Assembly: GCA_023375785.1 (NCBI GenBank)
Contig: SZWC01006672.1
Coordinates: 67,427-131,426, forward strand
Direction: 5' to 3'
Origin: Penium margaritaceum
Lineage: Eukaryota; Streptophyta; Zygnematophyceae; Desmidiales; Peniaceae
DNA: 64,000 nt
The notes beneath the pieces were generated by a model. That model was not told the origin of the DNA and did not search any database. It worked only from the letters and a program-made list of their open reading frames with translations. Position 1 is the stretch's first letter, and every line of letters begins with the position of its first letter. Made by a program: the position numbers and the translations under genes. Positions 1 to 12,300 of this stretch are shown here, piece after piece.

Positions 1-650
1 GACTTCACCATTGGAAAGATCATGTGGCAAAATGTCTACGGTCCAAGTTTCAGGTCGATCCAACAGTCGGATTGGGAGATATGAATTTTCGAAGTTTCGG
101 GGGTCATGGACCGTCGATGTGTGGGTGGGCATGGGTGATGGCTCCATGCCTTAGCCTGAGAAAAGAAAAAGGCAAGAGGTCCAGGGTCAAGACCTGATGG
201 GAGAAATATCCAAAAAGGTCCTTGGTCTTAGGATTGCCTTGTCAGAGTGTGCTGACTAGGATAAAGGTACCTCTCCTTTCTTTTTAGATGAGGTGAGATC
301 CTTGTGTGCTAGCCATAGACACATGGCGATTCTCCATGGGTTTGTGGGTTATGTGACCCCTAGGAGTGTGCCATGAGAGCATTCTCTAGCTCTCTAGGTC
401 GTATGTGAGTGGACAGCCTGATTGCTAGGCTGATTTCCTCCCTTGTGTGAGATTATGGATTCTAGTGTGTGAGCCTTAGCCTCCATGGCTAAGTGGTGTG
501 GCTTGTGAGAGGGCTGACTTGCCCAAGCTCTAGCTCTATATGTACTCCATCATTTTGAGTGATTGAACAACCATTCTTCAGCACAAGTGATGCCCTTCCA
601 ATCACACATGCTCGCTACTCCAAGGCTCCCTCTCTCCTCCATTTCCAACA
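1..650 (+). repeat. LTR of copia family A, left end outside the window
   Basis: This stretch is the reverse complement of the LTR at 22831-23569, so the element's sense strand here is plus. The match runs without a large break to the terminal ...TTTCCAACA at 650. About 90 bp of the LTR lies to the left of the window. No coding part of family A follows it, and family B LTR sequence begins at 651, so in this window it is a solo or truncated copy. It is more diverged from element A than that element's two LTRs are from each other. Confidence 0.85.
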
Positions 651-1845
651 GAAAGAAGCCATTGCTTTGGTATTTTGTCTCGTTCTTTCCGTGTATATTG
701 AGGATTTTTATTCCCTCAAGTTTAATCCAAAATAGTTATTTTTATCCTATTTACCTTTGGTTTTGCAACCTTGCCGCCGTGTCTTCACTCTACTTGCTCA
801 TCCCTCATTCTCCGCTTCCCATCCACTCTCAGCTCATGCCTCTTTGCTTTGTCACTCTCACTCCTTCACTTAGTCATCATCGGTGCATCAGTTCTGCTCC
901 TGTTGGAACTGTAGGAGAGCGGGAGCCTTGGAGAAGCAAACATGTGGGACTGAAAGGGTATCACTTGTGCTGAAGAATGGTTCTTGAATCACTCAAAATG
1001 ATGGAATACATATAGAGCTACAACTTGGGTAAGTCAGCCCTCTCACAAGCCACACCACTTAGCCATGGAGGCTAAGGCTCATACACTAGAGTCCATAATC
1101 TCACACAAGAGAGGAAATCAGTCTAGCAATCAGGCTGACCACTCACACACGACCTAGAGAGCTAGAAATTTCTCTCATGGCACACTCCTAGTGGTCAAAT
1201 AACCCACAATCTCATAGAGAATCGCCATGTGTCCATGGCTAGTACACAAGGATCTCACCTCACCTAAAGAGTAAGGAGAGGCACCTTTTTCCTAGTGAGC
1301 ACACTCTAACAAGGCAATCCAAGAATCTAGGACCTTTCTGGATATTTCTCCCATCAGGTCTTAACCCTGAACCTATTGCCTTTTTCTTTTCGGAGGCTAA
1401 GGCATGGAGCCATCGCCCATGGTAACCCAGGTACCGGTGGTCGATGACTTCAGAAACGTAAAAAATTCATATATCCCAATCCGACCGTTGGATCGGCCTG
1501 AAACTTGGAATGTATACAATTTGTCACTTGATCTTTCCAATGAAGAAGTCAGATTGACGATCGGAGTACGCATATGGTATTTTCCTGGAACTTGCTCCTG
1601 TGGACCTAAAATTGAGCCGGATGGCTCCTTTCCCAACAGCTCCGCCTCAACTTTCCCTTGATGCCTACTTGTCTACCTCACAACTCTATCCTGAAACACA
1701 TCATGTCTATCCAAGCTCCCACGACTCATTCCTTGCGTCGTCTCACGCATCCGTGCAACGGTCATCAGTCTGACATACTTCAATATGTCTCGTTGCTTCT
1801 GCTTGTGTCTGCTATCCCTCGGTCAGCTGTCTCCATTCTTTGACA
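651..1845 (+). repeat. Relic LTR of family B, split by a solo LTR-A
   Basis: Positions 651-900 and 1639-1845 match consecutive parts of the family B LTRs at 2851-3510 and 5717-6386. Shared features are the 'gcttggtgttttgtc'-like start, the pyrimidine-rich middle and the ...TTTGACA end. The interruption (901-1638) is a complete family A LTR with a target-site duplication, so this was one piece before the insertion. The beginning of the LTR is missing. Next to it at the right lies the 11-bp satellite. Confidence 0.75.
901..1638 (-). repeat. Solo LTR, copia family A
   Basis: A 738-bp copy that starts TGTTGG and ends CCAACA, colinear over its whole length with the LTRs of element A. It is flanked on both sides by GCTCC (896-900 and 1639-1643), a 5-bp target-site duplication typical of copia integration. 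No internal region is present, so it is a solo LTR, as left by recombination between the two LTRs of one element. Divergence from element A's LTRs is roughly 10-12% by eye, so it is older than element A. Confidence 0.88.
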
Positions 1846-1865
1846 GTACCACATGCCCAACTGAG

Positions 1866-2850
1866 AGACTAGGACTCAACTAGGGCACAAGTCAGGTACA
1901 ACATGGGCACAAATAGGGTGCAACTAGGGCGCAAGTAGGGCACAACTAGGGTGCAATAAGGACCCAACTAGGATGTCATTAGGGCACAACTAGGTCATAG
2001 CTAGCACCCTGCTGAGGCCTAACTAAGGGGAAACTAAGGGGCAAGTAAGGACACAAGTAGGACACAACTAGGGTGCACAAAGGACACAAGTAGGACGCAA
2101 CTAGGGCCTAGCTAGTTTCCAACTGAGTTGCAACTAGGACGCAAGTAGGGTACAACTAGGACGCAACTAGGATATGAGTAGGGCGTAGCTAGTGTCCAGT
2201 TGAGGCAAACCTAGGGCAGAACTAGGGCAAAACCAAGGTGTAAGAATGGCACAACTAGGGCGCAACTAGGGCGCAACTAGGGTGCAACTTGGACGGAACT
2301 ATGGTGTAACTAGGTCCCAAGTAAGCCATAAGTAGGACACAACTAGAGTGCAAGTAGGGCGCAACTAGAGTACAAGTAGGGCGCAAGTAGGGCGCAAGTA
2401 AGGAGTCACTAGGGTGCAACAAGGACGCAACTACGGCTCAAGTAGGGCACAAATAGAGTCAAGTAGGACACAATAAGGGCGCAACTAGGGCGCATTTATG
2501 GCGCATGTAGGGTGCAAATAGGGTGCCAATATGGTACAACTAGGGTACAACTAAGGTGCAGGTAACTAGGGCGCAACTAGGGCGTAACTAGGACGCAACC
2601 AGGGGGCAACTAGGACATAGCTAGTGTCCAACTGAGGTGCAAGTAGGGCACAACTATGGCAGAAGTAGGGTACAACTAGGGCGCAAGTAGAGTGCAACAA
2701 GGGCATAAATAGGGCACAAGTAGGACGCAGCTAGGGCACAACTAGGGTGCAACTTGGACGCAACTAGGACATAGCTAGTGCGGAATGGAGGCATAACCTG
2801 GACGCAATTAGGGCGTAAATAGGACATAATTAGGATAGGGTGCAACTAGG
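1866..2850. repeat. 11-bp satellite array, left part
   Basis: Degenerate tandem repeat with a unit close to AACTAGGGCGC. The main variation is C or G in aaCtaggg/aaGtaggg and changes in the GCGC part. The array resumes unchanged at 6387, so it was one array before LTR element B was inserted at 2851. Short minus-strand open frames in it are by-products of the repeat. Confidence 0.93.
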
Positions 2851-3510
2851 TGTCAAAATATGGGAGATGACCACAGAAATTTCTCCTTAGTAAAAATCCA
2901 ACCACTCTCTATAATGGTCCCACTCCGGCATGAACCAGCACACAACGGGTACGATCTGTTGTCAATCATCAACCAATGAACGGACACATTAATAAGCATT
3001 GACATCACAAGCGCGCCCGGCTAGCACACAAGAAGTTGTTGCTTGGTGTTTTGTCTTGTTTTGCTTGCATATATGGAGGATGTTCAGTCCCTCCTAGTTT
3101 AACCCAGAATAGTCATTTCCGTTTTGTTCATCTCTGGTTCCGTGACTTCAGCGTTGTGTCTCATCTTTGCTCACTTATCACTCATTCATTCCTCACCATT
3201 GAATCTCAGCCCTGGCACCTATGACGTCGCCGTCACGTCGCTCTGTCACGATTGCTCCTTTGTCTCAGTTCCTCTCACTGCATCCTTTGTCTCATCTCCC
3301 CCACACACTTTGGTTGATCATTCTCCCACCTGAAATATGTCCACCTTCTTGTTGCACCTTATATTTACATCTCTCTATCTGGTTTTCCGCCTAACTCTTT
3401 GTAGTACTTTGTAGCTCTTCACTTATGGCATTACCTACGAGCTACGCAGGTCCTATTGCTTCTATCAGCTTCTTCCTAGCACCCATTCTACTCCTTCCAT
3501 TCTTCTGACA
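2851..3510 (+). repeat. 5' LTR of element B
   Basis: Begins TGTCAAAATATGG and ends TCTGACA. It aligns along its length with 5717-6386, and the primer-site-like sequence follows at once. Confidence 0.8.
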
Positions 3511-5716
3511 TGGAATCAGAGTATTATGTGATATCCCTTGGTTCCTCCTGACCACGTCATTCCTTCATCACCTCCCTCACCAGCCTCTATCGTCGTGCCA
3601 ATGTTTGCCATTCCCGCCATAGTTGACGTCAGCAGCATGAATTGAACTGACCTCAAGCCGTGACAGTTCTCATAACTGAAACAAAGCACTGCTTTCGTGG
3701 CAAGCGTTCGGCACTTCTTTATTGTCAACAGCTTAGAACAGTTCCTAAGACGGTCTCTGCCGCCACCTTTGGCAAAGCTTCTTGCCACTTTCGCTTCATT
3801 TTCCTTTCCACCTGCATGATCTTCCACTCACCATTGTTTTACAGATCCCGCCCGCCTGCCTCTTTTCCTTACCACTCGTGACGATCTCCATGACCAAGTG
3901 GCACGATCATATCCCCGTAGCTGTCTCTGCCTTCTGTAGCGCGTTTTGTATCCTATCTGTCTTGAGCTACCAAAGTCTTCTTTTCTTTATATCTTAACTT
4001 CATTAGCATCATCGGTATCGCTCATCATCTCATCCTCTCTCATCTTGCATCATCATCTCAACCCACCTTCTCACGCTACCTTTTTCTTCCTTAACAGCAG
4101 CAAAGAGTCATTTGTTGTGAGGACATCAGACACCACCAGTATTCGTGCTCGGCAGTCTCGAGCCAACTGGGATACAAGCCGTCACTCTTATCACATCAGA
4201 GGACCTTCCTGCTGCATCATCCTTCTGCAGCCTATTCTCTTCTCCATTGCCCCTAGGTCATCTGCCTCTTCCAGCAGCTATCATCCTTCCTCTTGCCGAA
4301 ACTTTAGTTCCTCCTCGATCATCTTCTGCCGACATCCACCTCCTTAGCTTCATCCTCCTCAACACCCTCATCAGTTATAACCTACCTCATCATCATATTC
4401 ATCATTTTGCATAGCACATGATTCCGCCCCTGCACCAAGTTCCTCATCAACATGCCACTCATCAGTATCATCAATATCAAGCTCGGAAAAAGGATCCGCC
4501 CGGTCGTACTGCCAAATTTGCTGGGACCTATACCCACACCGACCTTCTCCTCACAACACATGCGGCTCATCCATAGGTGGAGTTCATCATTTATATGCCT
4601 CCACATCACTATCAGCATAGTTTTAGTATCTGCTGCTAGTATAAGTATCTACACGTGCCAGTTTCCATTCTTGTAGCGGCTTGTACCCATGTCGGCAGCT
4701 GATTTCTCAAGACGGGTCGGCATCCACCTTCTCCTTGCCGCATTCTACCCCTCTACCATCTACAGCGCACGAGGTCTCGCCCGTATGCCCATGTCATCAT
4801 CCTCTGCAAATCCACAGCTTTCCTCCACAACCTTCGCTTGGCACCCGGATCCGTCCAGTCAAACCGCCTAATTCACGATGGCCTACACCCACACTGTTCC
4901 CATCCTTTGTGTACGTGACTCGACCCTGCACCCACTTTGTCAACCATCAGTTGCTCTCCATGTTTCATCTCCTATCCTCCTCAGTTTGGCACTAGGAGCC
5001 TCCTAATCACACCGTCAATCTTGCAAGCTGATTCCCTCTTCGGCAAAGGAGAGCTGACCTCTACGTCCAACTCATAATCATCCTCCCAACAGCATCACCA
5101 CGTAGCATTGACGTCTCTCCTTCACAGGCCACATCCTTCTCCCATGCAATCACGATTCTCTAGGTCCAAGAGGCCCTCTCCTTCCTTGAAACTCTTATCC
5201 CCATCTCATGCAATCTTCACTTCAATGAGCACGACCAGCAGTAGTACACCAGCTAGAACTGTCTTTGGCCGGATGTACTACGTTGCACCAACCCCAATCA
5301 CAGCAGCTTTGAGAATATCCTACACCTTTGCCCTTTTATTGGGCAAACTCAGGTGTGCTTTCCCATTACGGCCTCCTTGGACCATTAGTGAAATTAATAG
5401 TTTCAAGTTAAGGAACTAAGCCTTGGCCTCCTTTACCTCACCACGGATGTTGCATTCCATGACATCTTGCAGTCCTTCACTCCCGCAAAGAAAACGTTGT
5501 ATGAGGTCTTTGCCATCATCGAGCAACAATGCACTTAATGCCATCAGCTTCCTCAACTCTTTACCAACAGGTCCTAGAAGATCACCCTGCATCTGATTCC
5601 TCCCCTACCCCCGTGACCTCTTATTGCTGTACTTCCTCTCTCAGTAACCTTCTAGACTCCTACACCTCCAGGTTCTCCAATGTAGACAAGTAGTAGTGGT
5701 CCTCTTTAAAGGGGGG
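3511..5716 (+). other. Internal region of element B, no recognised domain
   Basis: The sequence is pyrimidine-rich on the plus strand (many tcct, catcat and cctcct runs). The longest plus-strand open frames are about 100-130 codons and low in complexity (Ser, Pro, His and Leu rich). I recognise no protein family in it. Two segments near 4480-4560 and 4840-4920 resemble each other loosely, perhaps an internal duplication. Confidence 0.5.
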
Positions 5717-6386
5717 TGTTGGAATATGGAAGATGACCACAATACTTTCTCCTCTTGGAAAATCCAAGCAGTCTCTTTAACGGTTCAGTTCCGGCATGAA
5801 CCACCTCGATCACAATTGACACAATCCATTGTCAGTCATCATTCGACCAACAAACACCTTATTGAATGATCCCCTAATAAGCGGTAACGCCGCAAGAGGG
5901 TCCGGCTAGCACAGAAGAAGTCGTTGCTTGGTGTTTTGTCATATTCTACATGCATATATGGACAATGTTCAATCCCTCCTAGTTTAACCAAGAACAGTCA
6001 TTTCGTTTCAGTTAGCCTCTGGTTCCATGGCTTCGCCGCCGTGTCTCAGCTCTGCTCGCGTATCACTCATTCTTTCCTTGCAATTCAATCTGAGCCCTTG
6101 CACCTCCGCCGTCGCCATAACGTCCCTCCATCACGATCGCTCCTTTGCCTCAATTCCTCTCAGTGCATCCTTTGTCTTGTCTCCTCTGCTCACTTTGGTT
6201 GAGCACTCTCTCACCTTACATCTTTCCACCTCCGTGCTCCACCTTAGCTAGCACATCTCTATCTGGTTTTCCGCCTAACTCCTTACAGTGCTGGATAGCT
6301 CTTCACTTGTGTCATTACTTCCGAGCTAGTCACATCCTATTGCTTTGGTCTGCTTCTTCTAAGCACCCATTCTCCTTTTATTCTTG
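5717..6386 (+). repeat. 3' LTR of element B
   Basis: Begins TGTTGGAATATGG directly after the polypurine tract. It is colinear with 2851-3510 down to the 'agcacccattct' segment near its end. The 11-bp satellite restarts at about 6387. Confidence 0.8.
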
Positions 6387-9300
6387 TAGGGCGCAACCAA
6401 GGCGCAGCTAGGATGCAACTAGGGTGCAAGTAGGGCACAAGTAGGGTGTAACTGTGACCTCACGAGGATATAACTAGGGCGCATATAGGGCGCAAGTAGG
6501 GCGAAAGTATGGTGCAACTAGAGCACAACTAGGTTCCAACTAGGACGCAAGTAAGGGCACAAATAGGGCGCAAGTATGGCATAATTAGGGCACAACTATG
6601 GCGTTACTATGACATAAGTAGGATGTAAGTAGGGAGGGCATAACTAGGGTGCAACTAGGGAGCAACTAGGACACAAGTAGGGCGCAAGTAGGGCACAACT
6701 AGGGCGTAAAAGGGGTATAACAAGGGGGCAACTAGGGTGTAGCTAGTGTTCATCTGAGATATAACTAGGGCGCAAGTCGGGCGCAACTAGGGCGCATGTA
6801 GAACACAACTAGGACCAAGTAGGGCGCAAGTAGGACACAACCATGCGTAACCAAGGCGTAACTAGGGCATAACTAAGGCGTAGCTAGTGTCCAACTGAGG
6901 TGCAACTAGGGTAAAACTAGGGCACAAGTAGGGCACAACCAGGGTACAACTATGGTACAAATAGGGCGTAAGTAGGGCGTAAGTAGGTCACAAGTAGGGC
7001 AAACATATGGAATAGCTAGGGTACAAGTAGGGCGCATGTATGGTGCAAGTAGGACGCAACTAGGGTACAACTAGGGCGCAAGAAGGACGCAAGTAGGGGG
7101 CTACTAGGATGCAACTATGGTGTAACTAGGGTGCAACTAGGGCACAACTATGGCGTAAATACGGTACAACTAGGAAGTAGCTAGTGTCCAACTGAAGCAC
7201 AACTAGGGCACCTAGGATGCAACTAGGGCGGAAATAGGCCGCAAGTCGGGCGCAACTAGGGCAAATCTTGGAGGCAAGTAGGATGCAAGTAGGGTGCAAC
7301 TAGGGCGTAGCTAGTGTCCAACGATTGCACAACCAGGGTACAACTAGGGCGTAAGTAGGGCAAACCTAGGGTGCAAACAGGGAGCATTTAGGACGCAAGT
7401 AGGGTGCAACTAGGACATTACAAGGTCGCAATTAGGGTACAGGTAGGGCGCAAGTATGACGCAAGTAGTGTGCAACTAGGGCATAACTAGGGCGCAACAA
7501 GGGTACAAGTAGGATGCAAATACGCCATAAGTAGGACATAACTAGGCTGGAATTAGGACGTAACTAGAATGCAAGTAGGGTGCAAGTAGGGTGAAACTAG
7601 GGCTCAACTAGGGTGCAACTAGGGTGCAAGTAGGGCGCAAGTAGGGTGCAACAAGGATGCACCTAGGACGCAAGTAGGGTGCAACTAGGGCGCAACTAGG
7701 GTCCAAGTGGGGCACAACTAGGGTGCAAGTAGGGCACTACTAGGACGTAAGGAGTGCGTTTTTAGGTCACAACTAAGACACAACTAGGGCGCAACTACAA
7801 TGCAATGAAGGTGCAGCTTGTGCTCAATTGAGACGCAACTTTGGCGCAACTAGTGCGTAACTAGGATGTAAGTTGGACACAACTAAGGTGCAACCAAGGT
7901 GCAACTTGGGTTCAACGAGGGTGCAAGTAAGGTGCAAGCAGGACACAAGGAGGACGTAACTAGGATGCAACTATGGCACAAGAAGGGTGCAAGTAGGGCG
8001 TAATTAGCAAGCAACGAGGGGGTAACTAGGACGCAAATAGGTTGCAAGTATGACACAAGTATTGCGTAATAAGGGTGCAACTAGGATGCAACTAGTGCCA
8101 ACTAGGGCGTAACTAGGGTACAACTAGGGCAAAGCTAGTGACCAACTGAGGTACACCTAGGGTGCAACTAGGACGCAGGTAGGGTGCAACTAGGGCACAA
8201 ATAGGACACAAGTAGGACGCAACTAGGGTGTAACTAGGGCGCAACTAGGGCATAGCTAGTGTCCAAGTGAGGTGCAACTAGGCCGCAACTAGGGCGCGAC
8301 TAGGGCGCAACTAGGGTGCAAGTAGGAAGCAACTAGGACGCAACTAGGGTGTAACTAGGGCGCAACTAGGGCCCATCTAGGGTGCAACTAGGGCCTAAAT
8401 AAGACATAGCTAGTGCCCAACTGAGGTGCAACTAGTACGCAAGTATGGCTTAACTAGGGCGCAAGTTGGGTGCAAGTAGGGCGCAACTGGGGCGCAACTG
8501 GGGCGCAACTAGGGCGCAACTAGGACGCAAGTAGAGCACAAGTAAGACACGAGTACGGCACAATTAGGCCACAACTAGGATATAATAGGGCACAGGTAGG
8601 ATGCAACTAGGGCGTAAGTATGGTACAACTAGGGCGCAACTAGGGTGCAACTAGGGTGCAAGTAGGGCGCAACTAGGTCGCAACTAGGGCGCAACTAGGG
8701 AGCAACTAGGATGCAACTAGGACGTAGCTAGTGCCCAACTGAGGCGGAACTAGGGCGCAACTAAGGCACAAGTAGGGTGCATGTGGGATGAAAATAGGAC
8801 ACAACTAAGGTGCAGTTAGAGTGGAACTAGGGTACAAGGAGGGCGCAAGTAGGGCTTGAGTAGGGTGTAATTATGGCACACGTATGGTGTAACTATGATG
8901 CATTCAGGGCGCAAGAAGGGCGCAAGTAGGGTGCAACTTGGGCGCAACTAGGGCACAACTAGGGCGCAAATAGGGCACAAATAGGGTGCAACTATGGCCC
9001 AACTAGGGCACAACTAGGTCGCATGAAGGGCGCAAGTAGGGCACAAGTAAGACTTAACCAGGGTGCAACTAGAGCGCAATGCGGGTACAACTACGGCGTT
9101 ATTAGGGTACATGTAGGATGCAAGTAGGACACAACTAGATCGCAACTACGGTGCAAGTAGGACGCAAGTAGGACACAAGTAGGACGCAACTAGGACGCAA
9201 CTAGGAAGCAACTAGGGCACAAGTAGGGCGTAAGTAGGACGCAACTAAGGCGTAACTAGGTCGTAACTAGGGTGTAGCCTATGTCTAACGGAGACGCAAC

Positions 9301-12300
9301 TAGGGTGCAAGTTGGGCGCAACTAGGGTCCAAGTCAGATGCAATTAGGGCGCAAGAAGGGCGCAAGATAGGTCGCAACTAGCGCGGAACCAGGGTGCAAC
9401 TAGGGCACAATTAGGGCATAGCAAGTGTCCAACTAAGGCACAACTAGGGCGCAACTAGGGCGCAAGTAGGGCGCAACTAGGGCACATGCAGGGCGCAGCT
9501 AGGATGCAACTAGGACGGAACAAGGATGCAACTAGGACGCAAGTAGGGCGCAAGTAGGGCACAACTTGTGCGCAACTGAGACACAAGTAGGGCATAAGTA
9601 GGGCAAAAGTAGGGCGCAAGTAGGACAAAATTTCGGTGCACCTAGGGTGCAAGTAGGACGCATGTACGACACTAGTAGGGTACAAGAACGGCGCAAGAAG
9701 ATGACAACTAGGGAGCAACTAGGGTGTAACTAGGGTGCAACTAGGGTGAAACTAGGGTGCAACTAGGGTGCAACCAGGGCGTAGCTAGTGCCCAACAGAG
9801 GTGCAACCAAGGCACAACTAGGGCGCAACTAGGGGGTAACTAGGGTGTAACTAGGGCACATCTAGGGCGCAACTAGGGTGAACGTAGGGTGCAACTAGGG
9901 CACAACTGGGGCATATCTATTGTCCAACTGAGGCGCAAGTAGGGTGCAACTAGGGCGCAAATAGGGCGCAACTAGGGTGCAAGTAGGGTACAAGTAGGGC
10001 ACAGCTAGGGCACAATTAGGGTGCAACTATGGCGTAGCTAGGGCGCAAGAGCGTGAGTAGGGCACAACTAGGATGCACCTATGGCGCAACTAGGGTGTAA
10101 CTATGGCGCAAGTCAAGTACAACTAGGACGTAACTAGTGCGCATGTAGGACGTATATAGGGCATAACTAGGACGCAACTAGGTCGCAGCTAAGGTGCAAC
10201 TAGGGCATAGCTAGTGTCCAATAGAGGCACAATAAGAGGGCAACAAGGGCACAACTACGGCACAATAAAGGCGTAGCTAGTGCCCAACTGAGGTGGAACT
10301 GGGGCGCAACTAGGGCGCAAGTACGGCACAACTAGGGCACAAGAAGGGCGCAACTAGGATGCCACTAGGATGCAACTAGGGTGCAAATAGGGCATAGCTA
10401 GTGCCCAATTGAGGCGCAAGTAGGGTGCAACTAGGGCACAACTAGGGCACAACTAGGGCGTAAGTATGGTGCAAAGAGGACACAAGTAGGACGCCATTAG
10501 AGCGCAACTAGGGCGCAACTATGACGCAAGTAGGACGTAAGTAGAACGCAAGTAGGACGCAACTGCGGCGCAACTAGGGCGCCAAGTAGGATGCAAGCAG
10601 GATGCAAGTAGTGCGCAAGTAGGGCGCAACTAGGGCGTAACTGGGGCACAGCTAGGTGCAACTATGGCACAACAAGGGGAACGCTTTTGTCCAATAGAGT
10701 CGTACCTAGGGTGTAACTAGGGCAGAATAAAGGCGCAAGTAGGGCACGAGTAGGGCACAAACAGGGTGCAACTAGGGTGTAACTAGGACTTACCTAGTGT
10801 CCAACCGAGGTGCGACTAGGGCTGAACTAGGACGCAAGTAGGGCGTAACGTGGGCACAAGTAGGAAACAAGTAGGGTACAAGTAGGACACACCTAGGGGG
10901 CAACTAGGGTATAACTAGGTCGCAAGTAGGGTACAAATAGGGCCTAATTAGGACGTAACTAGGACAGAAGTATGGTACAACCAGGATGCAACTAGGACGC
11001 AACTACGATGCTAGTAGGGTATAAGTAGGGTGCAAGTAGGTCGCAACTAGGGTGCAAATAGGGCACAAGTAAGGCACAAGTAGGGGGAAACCAAAGAGAA
11101 ACTAGGGAGAAACTAGGGCGTAGATAGGGCGCAAGAAGGGCACAATTCGGGCGCAACTATGACGCAACTAGGGCGCAATTAGGACTCAAGAAGGCCACAA
11201 TTAGGGTGCAAGTAGTGCACAAATTGGGCGCAACTAGGATGCAGCTAGGGGGAAACTAGTGCGCAAGTAGGGTGCAAGTAGTGCGCAACTAATGCGCAAG
11301 TAGGGCATAACTAGGGTGCAAGTACGACGCAAGTGGGACACAACTAAGGACCAACTAGGACAGAACTAGGGTGCAAGTAGGAGCAAGTAGGGCGTAACTA
11401 GGGTGCAACTATGGCATAAGGAAGGCGCAACTAGGGTGTAGCTAGTACTCAACTGAGGCGTAATTAGGGCGCAACTAGGGCGCAAGTCGGGCGCATCTAG
11501 GGCGCAAGTCAAGTGCAACTAGGATGTATTTAGGGTGGAACTAGGATGCAAGCAGGACGCAAGTAGGGAACAACAAGGGTGTAACTAGGGCGCAATTATG
11601 ACACAACTAGGGCGTAGCTAGTGCCTAACCAATGCGGAAGTAGAGCGTAACTAGGGCGCAAGTAAGGCACAACTAGGATGCAAGACGGGTACACCTAGGG
11701 CGCAACTAGGGTGCAAGTAGGGTGAAACTAGGGCGCAAATATGGCGGAACCAGGATGCATGTCAAACGAAGGTAGGGCGCAAGTAGGGCACAACTAGGGC
11801 GTAACTAGGGTGCAAGGAAAGCATAAGTAGAGAGCAACTAGGGCGCAACTAGGGTGCAACCGGGGCGCAACTAGGATGAAACTAGGGCGTACAAGTAGGA
11901 CCGAAATAGGGCGTAACTAGGACCCAAGTGCGGCACAATGATGATGCAACTATGGCACAACTAGGGTGCAAGTAGGCTGTAACTAGAGTGCAAGAAGGGC
12001 GTAACCAGGGCGCAACAAGGGTGCAACCAGGGAGCAACTAGGGCGTAAGTAGGGGGCAAGTAGGACGCTACTAGGGTCCAACTAGGGTGCAACTAGGACG
12101 CAAGTAGGGCACAACTAGGACGCAAATAATGCTTAGGTAGGGCGCAAGTAGGTCGCATGTAGTACACAACTACGACAAAATTAGGACGCAAATAGGATAC
12201 AAATAGGATGTAATTAGGACATAACTAGGGCGTAACTAGGGTATATGTAGGGTGCAAGTACGGCACAAGTAGGACGTAAGTAGGGCGTAAGTAGGGTGCA

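Larger units (their letters stand above)
2851..6386 (+). mobile_element. LTR retrotransposon B, short, inside the satellite array
   Basis: A 3.5-kb element with two directly repeated LTRs (2851-3510 and 5717-6386). Immediately after the first LTR lies TGGAATCAGAGT (3511-3522), close to the initiator-Met tRNA primer site TGGTATCAGAGC common in plant copia elements. Immediately before the second LTR lies a polypurine tract, tttaaagggggg (5705-5716). The 2.2-kb internal region has no recognisable integrase, RT or RNase H, so the element looks broken or non-autonomous. Family assignment to copia rests on the primer site and is inference. The LTRs differ at well over 10% of sites by eye, so it is fairly old. 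It sits inside the 11-bp array; no clear target-site duplication can be read there because the target is repetitive. Confidence 0.8.

Noticed and set aside
563-973. 136-codon plus-strand open frame as a gene
   Set aside because: It runs across the LTR-A end, the LTR-B relic and into the next LTR-A, so it is a chance frame over a junction.
2841-6396. Target-site duplication CTAGG/GTAGG around element B
   Set aside because: The target is an array of near-identical units, so a 5-base match there means nothing.
9455-9718. Minus-strand open frames in the satellite with 11-residue Leu/Pro/Cys repeats as genes
   Set aside because: An 11-bp unit gives an 11-residue repeat in every frame wherever stops happen to be missing; there is no start context and no conservation.
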